Source: Phoronis australis (Eukaryota; Phoronida; Phoronidae). From it: DNA of 64,000 nt. Position 1 is the first letter of the stretch; every line of letters begins with the position of its first letter. The DNA is taken from contig NMRA01000235.1 of NCBI GenBank assembly GCA_002633005.1, forward strand, positions 174,808 to 238,807, read 5' to 3'. Below, piece by piece: positions 51,431 to 63,699 of the stretch. The position numbers and the translations under genes are program-made. The notes under the pieces were generated by a model that saw only the letters and a list, made by a program, of their open reading frames with translations, did no database searches and had not been told where the DNA came from.

Positions 51431-52718
51431 GCAAGAGGATATGTTGAACTTTTGGTGCTAGTTCAATGCATTTATTCTCGGGCAACTCACAATCAAGGTC
51501 CATATTCGGTGGCCACTTTTGGTGAAAAATGAAGGTTGTCATATAACTGTTAAAGCTGGGTTATTTTAAAGTACCATCATTCCAGGTTTGAAATCTAAAA
51601 CATTTTTGCACAAGAACCACTGAATAAAACTTTATGGCCTAATGCATCACAGTTGTACAAAAGGGTACATACACTACAACTTGTGGTCACATGCTAATAT
51701 TTCACTCAAAAATGTATTTGTAATTAACACCCTTTTAACCTAGCATTTTTAATGGATGAAACTGTCCGTGACAAATGTAGCTTACTTGCCGTGAAATATT
51801 TTTGTTTCATGGCATAATGTTGTATGGCCATTTATTTTTCTTTGATGATAATAAGCACCATGTTGCTATTTAAAAGGCAATAATTTCATTTGCAATGACC
51901 ATTTGTGTTACTGAATTCCACACGGGGGTACGTACACTACATTTTGTTAGCCTTTTTGGCCCATTTTCAACATAGCAGAACCCAGTCAATATCCAAACTT
52001 TTGGTTTATTTCGATATTAAATATTTTGCTGTTGCCTAGGCTAACATATTCTGCAGTTCTTTTTATGACAGAGTTTGAACTTTAGTTTTTAACCTTCTTT
52101 ATAGTAGGTGAGGGTTAGAAATACAGAATTTACAAATTTCGTAACGAGTGCCTGTTTTATGATGAACCCTACCATTTCTCAATGATTCAGCACAACTTCA
52201 TCTAAGTGATTTTGAAAGTGACTCAAGTTGTTCCCAGTCATAATAATTGCTTACTTGATAAAATAAATTTCTTTTCTATTGTTGACAACTGAAAATTTTA
52301 ATTTTTAAAATGGCCAGTTGTAACACTAAAAATGCATGGAATTCATAGACAAAAACATGCATAAAATTCTCAAACATTGTCCGATTTTGATGATTCTTTT
52401 TTAATTTGCACAATGAAATAATTCTTTGCATATGAGATTGCATTTGGCAAGTGACCAAAAAAATTATTTTAGACCCTAACACAGTCAACTCGCGAATATG
52501 GACCTTGATTGTGATTTAGCCGTCTCAGACTTAACACAAAAACTGATCCCAATGAACACATTGAACATGTGTACACATTTTATTATTCCAGCTGAGCTTG
52601 AATTTTCCGATGTGGAAAACGGCACTGGTCAGATAGCGGTCCCTGATTTAGAGAACCAGGCAATCACTGAATAACGGGCCTGTTACTTAGTGGACGAAAC
52701 TGGTTATCTATATCAGGG

Positions 52719-53620
52719 ATAGGCAATGACCATCGCCTCTGTTGGCCCGAAGCAGAGGCGATGTAGAGGCTATAGGCGCTCTGTACGCCGGAAGCTTTTC
52801 GGCGAATTATGCCTCGCACCGACTAAACCATCAAAGTCACGTTGTTACAAATACCTTTTGCGCATAGAGGAACACCTTAGGAGGTTGTCGATGTGTTTAA
52901 TTCCTTCCAACTCGAACAAATACTCCCGTTATGAAACTTTTTCTTCGAGCAGTCCCTATTTCAGTTCCCAAAATCGTGAACTCAACTTTTTCATTTTTTT
53001 AACCAGGCCGAAGGTCAGAAGTTGCGGACCTACCGGCGAACTTTGAAAGCTGAAGTTCCCGCCCTTCGCGTACGTGCTGCCGGGAACCAGCCGTGCATTT
53101 GCCGTGTTGTTAAACATTAAAATGTCAAATATGTGCAAAAAGACTATTAAATGTCATATCAACAGCATTTGTTTTTATCAAATACAAACAATGATTCATT
53201 GAAATACAATCAGTTTCAAGTAACGCCAATTAAAGACAAGTATAAGTGGTGGCATTTTGGAAACGAACATTTGACTGCCAAGACCGCAATGGCTCACCTT
53301 TGGCCTATTTAAAGATTGAGGTCATGAATTGGAGCGTGCGCAGTATAAAAAAGTTGAGTTCACGATTTTGGGAACTGAAATAGGGACTGCTCGAAGAAAA
53401 AGTTTCATAACGGGAGTATTTGTTCGAGTTGGAAGGAATTAAACACATCGACAACCTCCTAAGGTGTTCCTCTATGCGCAAAAGGTATTTGTAACAACGT
53501 GACTTTGATGGTTTAGTCGGTGCGAGGCATAATTCGCCGAAAAGCTTCCGGCGTACAGAGCGCCTATAGCCTCTACATCGCCTCTGCTTCGGGCCAACAG
53601 AGGCGATGGTCATTGCCTAT
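52719..53620. mobile_element. Non-autonomous DNA element with 273-bp terminal inverted repeats
   Basis: Arms 52719-52991 and 53348-53620 are the same length and essentially identical in inverse orientation: the 89 residues translated from each arm agree exactly. They flank a 356-bp unique centre. Ends are ATAGGCAATGACCATCGCC. The flanks share ATCAGGG (7 bp; TATCAGGG, 8 bp, if one base is assigned to the flank). No transposase is encoded, so it is a foldback/MITE-like element that must be moved in trans. An older relative lies at 20468-21072. An 8-bp duplication would fit the hAT superfamily, but the class is unproven. Confidence 0.85.
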
Positions 53621-53639
53621 ATCAGGGAGGGACTGCTAG

Positions 53640-54990
53640 TCTAAACTTGCTGGGGCTTCTGGCAATATCTATCACAAGTTAGGCCTACCCAAAGACCAAC
53701 AACCCTGCCCAGCGGACACTGTTGGTATACCAAACACTAAGCAACAGGGAAGGTAGGCAGTACTGTAGCCGTAGTTTGATGAAACCATGATGAATGAAGT
53801 CATCTGGAAATTTACTCGGTCATTCGGACTCGGTTTGTGTCTCAGACTCTCAGAGCGACCGGGACAGAAAAATTAAACTTTTACCTCCTGATGAAAGGTG
53901 CGCCGAGGACCATAGGATCGACCACAACGACCAGAAGATATGTCCTCGTATCATCCTGCCACCATTATCGCAGCGTTCAGAAAAATATCTTAATTGTTAA
54001 ATTCCATGGTGTACAGCATGCCGCGAACGTCAATCACGGCCTTTATTATTGTTTATTCTCGCTGATTCTCCTACCTCGCGAGATATGTTCTTCCGTACAA
54101 GAAGTACGAAAAGTGTCAGTGGATGTTTTTGTCACCGGCGAAGCGGTAGCCTAAGCATGTAAGGATTGTAAGGTGGTGGAATAATAAACCCATAAATATT
54201 CCGACGTTAGATCTAGAAATCTACAGCTGTAGACGATAAATCAAACTATGAGCACAATGGTGCAATTTTCTTCTTACTTTTAACACTACACCTGTCTACT
54301 GTCTTTTGTCTCGTGTTTTACTTTATCTGACGTTTATTTGTTTAGCCAGGTCAGGCTCTGTCGAGTCAGACATCACACCATAGACTATAGATACTTTACT
54401 AATATCTATGATCACACAGCCATGAGTCCCTGTGTAGCTGGGGATGCCGAAACTTGGCAAATGACTCAGATACTTGTTGGCCAAGTAACATGTAGCCTCT
54501 CCGCTGACTGATGAAGGGAACAACTAACCATTGTTGGTTATCTGACTGTAGCCCACTAACTTCATCTGATGTATTTTGAATGCGTGGTTGCCTACATCCA
54601 GTCAACTAGTATTAGTAATAAGAGGCTTTCAGTTTCACCTCGTCAAAATATAGTTTACACTACAAACTGTCCCTTAAAAGGTGGAATATTCACTGAACCT
54701 TTCTAGTTGTATGCATATATCCTCGATTCGATAAAGCAATTCCACAGGAATTAAGAGTTAACTTTGGCTCAAGCTTTTTGGCCGCCATTAACTTTTTCGC
54801 TGCACAAATTAACCAGAAAGTGTTTAAGTTGCGCTGGACACGGCGGTTAATAAAGTTGCTGTGGGAGTTATCCGGTAGAATTCGTAAGACTTGTCTCCCT
54901 TGTACTTTGGCTAACTACACAGATGTACATAACTAAACAACTTGAATCAAACTTTGATATGACGTGCATCAGTTTCTTGTACTTGTTTCA
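53640..54990. other. Region upstream of the coiled-coil gene
   Basis: No confident exon. It may hold the promoter or a 5' UTR exon, since the frame at 54992 starts after a spliceable TTGTTTCAG. Open frames at 53794-54154 lack motifs. Confidence 0.4.
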
Positions 54991-55022
54991 GTTTGCTAAA
55001 GCAATGCATTCTGGGTAGAGCG

Positions 55023-58000
55023 ATGGTGGATTCCAACAGACAGACTGCCAGCAATGCAAAGCTAGAAAGAGAACTTCAGGTACAAATGTTTAACCTTTGG
55101 CCTTTTCAGGGGTTCGTCAAGATTTTGGCAGTCTGCAGTATTTATAAATTTTTGAACTATGGAATTTCAAATTTTTGTTTTGAACACTAGTTGGAAAACG
55201 ACATGAGAGTTATGAAAATGGAATTTAGTCATGTTTTTGATGACATTTATTTTCCTGTTAATTTCTTTTTCCTAAATTTTAATGACCCAATAAATGGCAG
55301 ATTACTAAAGTCACATCCCAAATTCTACAAGCTTTCTACTTGCAGAAAATATCTTACTGACTTGAAATCCATTCAAAATTTTTTGGCTGAATGTGGAACT
55401 TTGTATGTATATACCTGACATCTATTGAGCACTGTGTGAACTTGGTTATTAATTCTTCCCAGAACTGGAAATTATGTCCAGTGTGTGCAGGGAGGAAATT
55501 TTGAGGCAACGATGCTGTATTGTACTGATACTGTATTGTACTGTTACTGTATTGTACTGATACTGTATTGTACTACACTGTATTGTACTGATACTGTACT
55601 GTACTACACTGTATTGTACTGATACCATGCGTGCACCCAGCCTTAAAAATGGGGGTCTCGAATTCAGTGGATGTGGACCTTTTGCTGACAAAACATCAAG
55701 AGAAATAATAAATGGGGTACCACATTCAGAGCTGTGCGTCTGTGTCTTTTTAGTGGACTTTTTTTCTCGGACTTTTTGTTTCTTTGAGGTGGACGTTTTT
55801 GCCCACTTCGCCAAATGGGGGGGCTCGTTTGAGCCCCCCGAGCCCCCCCTGGGTGCACGCATGGATACTGTACTGCACTACACTGTATTGTACTGATACT
55901 GTATTGTACTACACTATATTATACTGATACTGATTGTACTACATTGTATTGTACTGATACTGTTATTGTACTACACTGTTGCAAATGGTCTGCTTGAGAC
56001 TCCAGCAGCCTGTTCACAATTGTCGAAAGGTCAGGCTTTAGAAATGATTGATGGTCTGGGACCTCAGTGTAAATATGCTCTTCATACTCCGTGTTTGGGA
56101 GACCATATACTGTGGCTAGACTTAAGACATATTGAGGGTAAACATTACACTCGTAATTGTGATGTTTTTTTTTTGCATTTCTGATAGTTAAGATCGAATT
56201 AGGTAGTGATTTGATATTGAATTTTTCAGGCGTCACAAGAAGAGAATGCTAAACTCCGTCATGATCTAAGGGAGACAAGGTCACTGTACAACCAACTTGT
56301 AAATGAGTCATCTCACGAGAAGTTTGACGAACGACGTGTCAACTTCCTCAAAGGCCAAATTGTTCAGTTGGAACGCCAGGTGGGCCCTAGATTGTTGAAG
56401 CTGGTATACACCCACCTTACGTCCAAAATCTGGTCTCAAATTGTTCCTTACTCAGAGTCAGAGACAGAAGCGACAATTAGTTAGTGCTCATGAGCACGCT
56501 CAGTTCTGTGAATTAGCGGCAATATTGAGCCTCGTCTGTGGTAGCAATATTGAGCCTCGTCTGTAGTAGCAATATTGAGCCTCGTCTGTAGTAGTAGCAA
56601 TACTGAGCCTCATCTGTAGCAGTAGCAATATTGAGCCTCGTCTGTAGTAGTAGCAATATTGAGCCTCGTCTGTAGTAGCAATACTGAGCCTCGTCTGCAG
56701 TAGTAGCAATATTGAGCCTCGTCTGTAGTAGTAGCAATACTGAGCCTCGTCTGTAGTAGTAGCAATACTGAGCCTCGTCTGTAGTAGTAGCAATACTGAG
56801 CCTCGTCTGCAGTAGTAGCAATACTGAGCCTCGTCTGCAGTAGTAGCAATACTGAGCCTCGTCTGCAGTAGTAGCAATATTGAGCCTCGTCTGTAGTAGT
56901 AGCAATACTGAGCCTCGTCTGTAGTAGTAGCAATACTGAGCCTCGTCTGTAGTAGTAGCAATACTGAGCCTCGTCTGCAGTAGTAGCAATACTGAGCCTC
57001 GTCTGCAGTAGTAGCAATACTGAGCCTCGTCTGCAGTAGTAGCAATACTGAGCCTCGTCTGTAGCAGTAGCAATACTGAGCCTCGTCTGTAGTAGTAGCA
57101 AACCAATGAACTGATGGTTCTTCCATAGATCAGAAATATAATCTATTTCTCAGCAAGGAACAGGTTGAGACAAGTATAATAGTGGTGAAAGGGGCAACTC
57201 TAATTTTTTTCGACAGAACACATGTTTATTGTTGCTCTAAACACTTTTGTGAGTTCTTCACTTTTTGCTGCAGCATGATCTGCTACTGAAAAGTTGGATT
57301 TATGATTGTCATAAGATAAAAGCAATTATAACAGATCTCATCTTGAATGTTAGAAAAATATTATTAAACACTTTTTGCTTTGGTATGACTGCACTTTTCA
57401 AAAACATTACCAATAAATGGTCATGTGATCCAAAAATAGCAGAATTCCTGGCTCTAATATCTTTCTGAATTATTTATACGTTTTATATAGCCATTGAGTT
57501 AAATTGATTTGTTTAATTTGTAGCTTTGTAATCATTTGGCCAGACATAAGGATGGTCCTTCTCACTTCCGGAAATGGATATATGTTGCCCAGTCATCCAA
57601 CATGTTGCTCCAATCTTTCTATTCTCATTACTTTGTGGAAAACAATTTTCCTCACTAGCAAGTCATTGGATGGCTTGATACCAAGGTCTTGTGACTTTTC
57701 GATTCCTTTTGATGGAAGACATCAATCTATATGCTGAAAGAGGGAAGGGCACTCTTTAAATTAAATGAGAGAATTTCATTTAAGTTTGACACTGACTCTT
57801 TCTAATTCCTATGCATGGCAGATGATCTTAGTCATTGTGATTTTAGAGTTGTGAGGTTTGGTTACATTAAGGGTCACCCTGAACTCACATTTCCATTAAT
57901 GCATTGCTAGGTGATGATATTGTCGGAGGCGCTGAGTTCAAGGTCATCAGTAACTATTGAGGTCGAGGGAACGCTAAGTGCTGTTGCGGATAGTTGCAGG

Positions 58001-61000
58001 TTTGGATTCTGATAATAACACTTAATGAATAATAACACTTAATGAATAATAACACTTAATGAATAATACACTTAATGAATAACAACATATCTTAACGCAC
58101 CGTCTTCATATGTACGCAGTGAAATCACATGCAATCTGCCGAATGAAGACTCGCAGTTTGCCCAGGAATTCTGACCAATATGAGTGGTGTGGTGACCACT
58201 CTGGACTGTCAATCACAATCAAAAAATGTTAAAGCAGCATCTTACTCTAACTTGAGTGATAACCAACTTGGCTCCTCCCTCATCTTGTTGTGTTGTGAGT
58301 GATAACCAACTTAGCTCCTCCCTCATCTTGTTGTCTTGCTTTACGCCTACATGTACTATGGCGGCATGTCTTGATGACATAGCAGCTGCAACCAGTATCT
58401 TCATACAGTATTGGTGAAGGAACTATTCAATGGATGATTCTTGTATTAAGTTCTAATCAAGACATTCTAACTTGTGTAATAAGCCCTAAATGCAACATGC
58501 ACTGACTCAGAAGTTTGTTATTTCGATACTGAATAGAGTCAAGTGTGGGGTGCAGTGGAACTTTATGTAAATGTTTAGAACCTAGAGTTGCTGCTTTCAC
58601 TACTGATAAATTACAAGTCCTCATTTTAAGTGCAAGAATGGATATCTTGAGATTGTGTTGTCCTAAGTCATCATATATCGTTGTGCTGTTTTCTCCTGGC
58701 TTACTGGTTGCTGTGGTGTTATGTTTTCATTACTGCAGGTCTTGGATTACCAAGGAAGAGTCTGGACCAACAGTGTCTGTTCCCCGAGCAGGTCTGACCA
58801 AGCTGGTCCAGAGTGTGGAGTCAACTCGACTTAGGCTGTGTAAGAATAATGAGGTATGACAGAGACCATCAGCGGCTATTGTATCAAGGTGCAGTTAATA
58901 AGAAACACTGACAATATTCACTAGTAAGGGCTAATGGAGAATAGAGGAAGCAGTGTGGCATTGTGGGATTGTTGTCCGCTTCCTTTACTCAGGTCATGGG
59001 TTAGAATCCCACTGGAGCACACCACTAAAGCTGGCCTGGGTATGTGTGGTACAATGTGTACCAGATTGCTTGCAGTTATTTTTATTATTGAGAATGAATG
59101 TTTTTTGTGAGAGCAAACCTTCCCTGGTGTGAGGGTTTATTGGGTAATTGGATGATGTAGCTTCCATGATGCTGGCTTCACAAGCGCTACCTGGTGTATT
59201 TTGAACTTTTGTTTTTATAAAATGCAGCTAGGTGTCTCTGCAGTTCAGTGTTCTCTTTATTTTTGCAACAGTTTTTTTCTGAACTCGTCAAAATGAATGT
59301 GTTTTTAGACTTTGATGATGTTTTTAGACTGAGTGAACTATTTCATAAAACGTGACTCAGAAATTTGGACATACACTTCTCACAACTATTTCTGAAAAAT
59401 AATTGAAATTCACTAATTGTGCAAAGTCTCTAAGGATACACGCGTAACTGCTTGTTAATGAGATATTTTATATGACATTATGTTTATGATGCTCTCATAA
59501 TTACTTGCAAGGGTTAAACTTTTTTCATCAATTTTGAAGTGTTAGACCAAGTTTCTGTATTTAGTCACTGTCATGAAACTGACCCCTGGTCAGAAACAAG
59601 GACCAATCAAAGTGATTCATGTACCAATCAAAGTGATTCATGGACCAATCAAAGTGATTCTTGAACTAATCAAAGTGATTCTTGAACCAATCAAAGTGAT
59701 TCGTGGACCAATCAAATAAATTCATGGGCCAATCCCACTGTGCATTCACAATCATGAAGAGCTGTCTGAATATTATACATAGGGGGCGCTTATGTAGTGT
59801 GATGGCAGGCTGCATTATTCTTGTTTTCTTTCAGATTTTATTGTTTTTTAAGTATAATGAGATTTTATATGTTAACAACTGAATCTTGTCTGTTATGAGT
59901 CATTGTCGTGAACTTGATTGATGGGCACTTCTTTGTGTTACAGGACATCTCTCCTGAAGTCGTCAATCAACAGCCTCTCTTTACCAGTCAGTATGTGAAG
60001 ACTGGTCATCCAGTCACACTTATGGACATGTGCAGTGGACGTCTTGACCATCTTAATCTGAAGCATGTGGTAAGATAATAACAGAGTAATGAAGAGACTG
60101 ACCATCTGACTTGTCTCAGGGAGTTTGTTGTTCTGACAGAATGGCAGAAATCACAGCAAACTATAGTGAACATTGTTTAACACAAATGAACAGGAAAAAA
60201 CATGAGCTCAACCTGCAGGGAACACCGGGGAATATTTTCCCTTACTAATAGCTGGTGAATTCAGCTCTGTGTTCCCTTTGAACATTGGCCTGTTCAACAC
60301 GGCATTTTTCCAAATCATGTGGCAAATATATGCAAAGTTTCACTTTATAGTTAACTGGAAAAAACATTGAACCATTTTCTGTTGACAGGAAACAACAAAA
60401 AATACAATCATGTTTAACGAGTTTGGTTATTCCTCACTGCTTGTTCTGGATAAAGCAGTGAAAAACTCTATGCTGGGCAATAAAACACACTGGGGGAGGG
60501 ATTCGTTTTAAAAACTGGAGTAATCCTGTACTCAGGCACTAGAAATATACACTTTGTGTACGCTCATTGTGTCAGTTTAGAAACTGTGTGTCATTCTGTG
60601 AAGATTATGTCATAGATTAGTGTGTCAACACGCTGTTGGGAAGTAATGGTATCTGTGTGCCATCTAACAGATGACTTAGGTGGAGTGAACACCGGGGTGT
60701 GTTGAGACTGGTAATTGTTTATCTAGTCTGTGGATTGGTTTTTACCGCTGGTAATGGAAGAAACTAAAACAAACATAACGCTTGTTTGTATTGAGATGTC
60801 CAGAGATGATGTCAAGATATGCACATAATGCTGAATATATTGTGTTGAAAATTTAAATTGTACGACCTTTAACCTTTGTGCGTTAACAACTTCTTTACAT
60901 GTTGGTAATGCTGCTGCTGATTCATTAACTGTGAAAATATACTTACAGGAGGTTTGGTTGTGAATCAAGAAAATAGGCGTGATTCTACTTTTTCTGGTAA

Positions 61001-62045
61001 AAGTTTTCATTGCGTCCAATTGCAGGCAAAGCTTGAGTCAAAGCTATGTCAGCTCTACAAGAAATTGCTTCTTCTCCTCCAATCACTCACCACGGTGACG
61101 TCACCTGACCCGAGCTGTCCAATCAGTGAACATGTGATGAAAGCAACCAATGAAAGACTGGCAGGCCATGTGGCCAGGTCATGTGATCTGTTGTTGGAGA
61201 CGTGCCAAGACTTGTTGGCAGTGTCGGTCCTCGTACCATCAGCACCGTGGGTAAATTGTGGACATTTGCTTTTGTGTGGATGGATTAGTTGTTGTCCAGA
61301 GTTACGTCAGTGCAGTTGTGTGCAGGACACATTGTTTCAATGTGAATAATGCAAAAATAATGACAGGTGTTGTCAACAGTACACTTCATGAAAATTTGCC
61401 AACAACAATAATTCTCCATTGTCATTTTCCACTTTTCAATACCGGATTATGGTGCTGCAAATAATGGCAAATTTTCCAGATGTTAATTGTTTTGTGATTT
61501 CTGAATAGTGAAAATGAAGTTAAAACAGTAAGTGGAATAAGTGCAGCTTTGTTTTGAATTATAATAATTCTTAGTCATTGAAAGTCATTTCCAGAAATAC
61601 AGGAGGTCAAAGATCAACCAGTTCCTCGCCTGATTTCAGTTGGCCATCTCATTTTCTTATTAAAAGAATATTTAGTTCTGGTCATAGAGCTAATTGTCTT
61701 AAAACTTTTCATCTTGGATCCTAGCAAATACCTTAAACATCTTCATAGAGACATTTATTGGATTATGTTAGTTGTCAAAATGCATCTATTCCTCCATGTT
61801 TACTGACTACCCTCCCCCCATTTACACCCCATTTCCCCATGTGCACTCTGCCTTTTATCTTCACTTATCTTCACTCTCTCACATTTCAGCCTCCCTTGTC
61901 AAAGGTCTTTGTTGCTGATCTGACTGTTGAGAAAATACTCTCGACCCTGCCTAACTTCCCACGGTCTCGCCAGAAGGAAGGTCGTGACCTTGTCCAGGCC
62001 TTGTTGAAAGCCATGAACTACTCTGTTCACATGCACTCTTTACAG
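55023..62045 (+). CDS. Coiled-coil protein, 5' part (unrecognised family, continues past the window)
   Basis: Seven exons join in phase: 55023-55079, 56230-56379, 57911-57999, 58739-58853, 59944-60069, 61026-61250 and 61890-62045, giving at least 306 residues. The N-terminus is hydrophilic and heptad-rich: KLERELQ, then NAKLRHDLRETRSLYNQLVN and FLKGQIVQLERQ, a coiled coil over about residues 8-75. Helical, less charged segments follow (VMILSEALSSRSSVTIEVEG; LTKLVQSVESTRLRLCKNNE; AKLESKLCQLYKKLLLLLQS), then LVPSAPW, and VEKILSTLPNFPRSRQKEGR. The small exon 57911-57999 is required, because only it restores the frame into 58739. The frame is open from the acceptor at 54991 to ATG 55023, so an upstream coding exon is possible. 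Splicing leaves phase 0 at 62045, and the 3' part lies outside. The composition suggests a centrosomal or cytoskeletal protein, but I do not recognise the family. Confidence 0.8.
55505..55985. repeat. TGTATTGTACTGATAC minisatellite interrupted by a MITE
   Basis: A 16- to 27-bp pattern of TGTATTGTACTGATAC and TGTATTGTACTACAC fills 55505-55625 and resumes at 55864-55985. It is intronic in the coiled-coil gene. Confidence 0.93.
55626..55863 (-). mobile_element. MITE, family A copy 3, inserted in a minisatellite (GATAC target duplication)
   Basis: 238 bp. Ends CATGCGTGCACCCAG and CTGGGTGCACGCATG are 15-bp perfect inverted repeats. Read on the minus strand it has the same order as the 4411 copy: end, GGGGGGGCTC hairpin, GGCGAAGTGGGCAAAAACGTCC, AAAAAGTCC motifs, second end. 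GATAC precedes and follows it. As the host array normally reads ACTGATACTGTA, this confirms a 5-bp duplication. It is non-coding. Confidence 0.88.
56515..57106. repeat. ~28-bp minisatellite, ~20 copies, in a coiled-coil gene intron
   Basis: GTAGTAGTAGCAATACTGAG followed by CCTCGTCT repeats. Units vary by loss or gain of GTA triplets (24, 27 or 30 bp) and by T/C at two sites, so unit length always stays a multiple of three. Three long overlapping false frames result on the minus strand. Confidence 0.95.
58012..58085. repeat. 17-bp tandem repeat, ~4.5 copies
   Basis: AATAACACTTAATGAAT repeats directly after the donor of exon 57911-57999. Confidence 0.9.
58248..58338. repeat. Direct repeat, ~47-bp unit, two copies
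   Basis: GAGTGATAACCAACTTGGCT followed by CCTCCCTCATCTTGTTGT occurs twice with one substitution (TTGGCT/TTAGCT). Confidence 0.85.
58950..59025 (+). repeat. tRNA-derived SINE head
   Basis: TGGCATTGTGG (58956-58966) as A box and GGTTAGAATCC (58999-59009) as B box, at tRNA-like spacing. A pseudo-anticodon arm lies between. It is in an intron. Confidence 0.55.
59595..59740. repeat. 20-bp tandem repeat, ~7 copies
   Basis: GGACCAATCAAAGTGATTCA and variants (TTGAACCAATCAAAGTGATT) are in tandem. Each unit holds a CCAAT box-like word, but the position deep in an intron gives no reason to call it a promoter. Confidence 0.92.
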
Positions 62046-63699
62046 GTTTGTTGGTTTCTTATTGGTCACCTTGCCAAAGTTCAAAGGTTCAGAGTACTTT
62101 ATTGTTTTATGGTCTTTGACCAAATGATGTCACTTTTCAGAAATTGAAAATAAAATATTCAAAATAAGTGTTGACTTATCAATTTGGGTTACTGTGGTTA
62201 CTTGAAATGAGAGTTGACGTCTGAGGGTCACCTTTAGTGTGAGCTACTCCGCATGCATATGTTGAACAAACTATTCCAAATTCTTCTGAATTGAAAAGTT
62301 ATGTGTTCGTAATTCTTAAAAGCGTTTTCAAACTTGTATGTTCAGTTTTAACTTTTCTTTCATAGCTTGAAATTTTTTATCTATGCTTTGTTTGGTTTGT
62401 GTTTTGCGGTGAAATCTCTTGCTTTGCCTTTTAAGGTTATGCAGGACTTTAGTTTGACTAATTTTGGACATTATATCTTAGAAGTGTCAGATTCTTGTGA
62501 AACTTTCAGAGATTGTGCTTTATACACTTATGAGAATTGATTTTAAATTTTCCACTTTTGGTTGAGGGGCTATCAAAAACAGGTCTTTATAAATATTATA
62601 AAAAACAAAAATTACATANCTGCCTAACTTCCCACGGTCTCGCCAGAAGGAAGGTCGTGACCTTGTCCAGGCCTTGTTGAAAGCCATGAACTACTCTGTT
62701 CACATGCACTCTTTACAGGTTTGTTGGTTTCTTATTGGTCACCTTGCCAAAGTTCAAAGGTTCAGAGTACTTTACTGTTTTATGGTCTTTGACCAAATGA
62801 TGTCACTTTTCAGAAATTGAAAATAAAATATTCAAAATAAGGGTTGACTTATCAATTTGGGTTACTGTGGTTACTTGAAATGAGAGTTGACATCTGAGGG
62901 TCTCCTTTAGTGTGAGCTACTCCGCATGCATATGTTGAACAAAAAAATTCGCAGATTGGAGTTGAAGCTCGTGAGTGTGAACTTCATGTGTTTTGGGAAA
63001 TCAAATGAGCAGCCACACTAATATGTTACGTACTGCTGTTACCGGCTGTATATTAGTTAAATTATTTACTGAGCACGGGTGATTAACAGTGAAACATTAG
63101 GGGTTGGATTTTTATCTGAACATGGACGTTAATACCGTTATGTATGGTGTATAAGTTACCACAGTTTTTTAAGTTATTGTTTTTGTGACTCACAACAGCC
63201 ATGTGCTGTGTAACAAACAATACGAAGGCTTGGTGGCCTATCTAGAATGTGGTTGTCATGACCTCTTCAAGTCCAATTGGAAATCAGTTTTAAAATTAAA
63301 GTTAGTTGAAAACTAAAGTACGAAAAGTATTGTGTGCGATTCTATCATTCTGCTCATCTTGGTAATCAAACTATTCCAAATTCTTTTGAATTGAAAAGTC
63401 ATGTGTTCGTAATTCTTAATAGCGTTTTCAAACTTGTATGTTCAGTTTTAACTTTTCTGTCATAACTTGAATTTTTTTATCTACGCTTTGTTTGGTTTGT
63501 GTTTTGAGGTGAAATCTCTTGCTTTGCCTTTTAAGGTTATAATTTTGGACAACATATCTTAGAAGTGTCAGATTCTTGTGAAACTTTCAGAGATTGTGCT
63601 TTATACACTTATGAGAATTGATTTTAAATTTTCCACTTTTGGTTGAGGGGCTATCAAAAACAGGTCTTTATAAATATTATAAAAAACAAAAATTACATA
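61947..63699 (+). repeat. Allelic direct duplication around a single N, including a coding exon
   Basis: 61947-62618 (672 bp) recurs as 62620-63699 (1080 bp) after one N at 62619. Both hold the 3' part of exon 61890-62045 (second copy 62620-62718) and the same intron text, with scattered SNPs. The second copy has an extra block of about 427 bp at 62941-63367 and lacks a 19-bp block. Two haplotypes placed end to end explain this best, so the second exon copy should not be added to the gene. Confidence 0.85.

Noticed and set aside
52726-53613. Identical ~100-residue proteins encoded by each arm of the large inverted repeat
   Set aside because: They are mirror copies of the element's terminal repeat; no transposase motif, and the old copy at 20468-21072 does not keep the frame open.
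53794-54154. Overlapping plus-strand frames of 68 and 105 residues upstream of the coiled-coil gene
   Set aside because: No recognised motif and no splice pairing with the exon at 55023; may at most overlap a 5' UTR.
56500-57126. Three overlapping minus-strand frames of 163-208 residues
   Set aside because: Made by a triplet-length minisatellite in an intron of the plus-strand coiled-coil gene.
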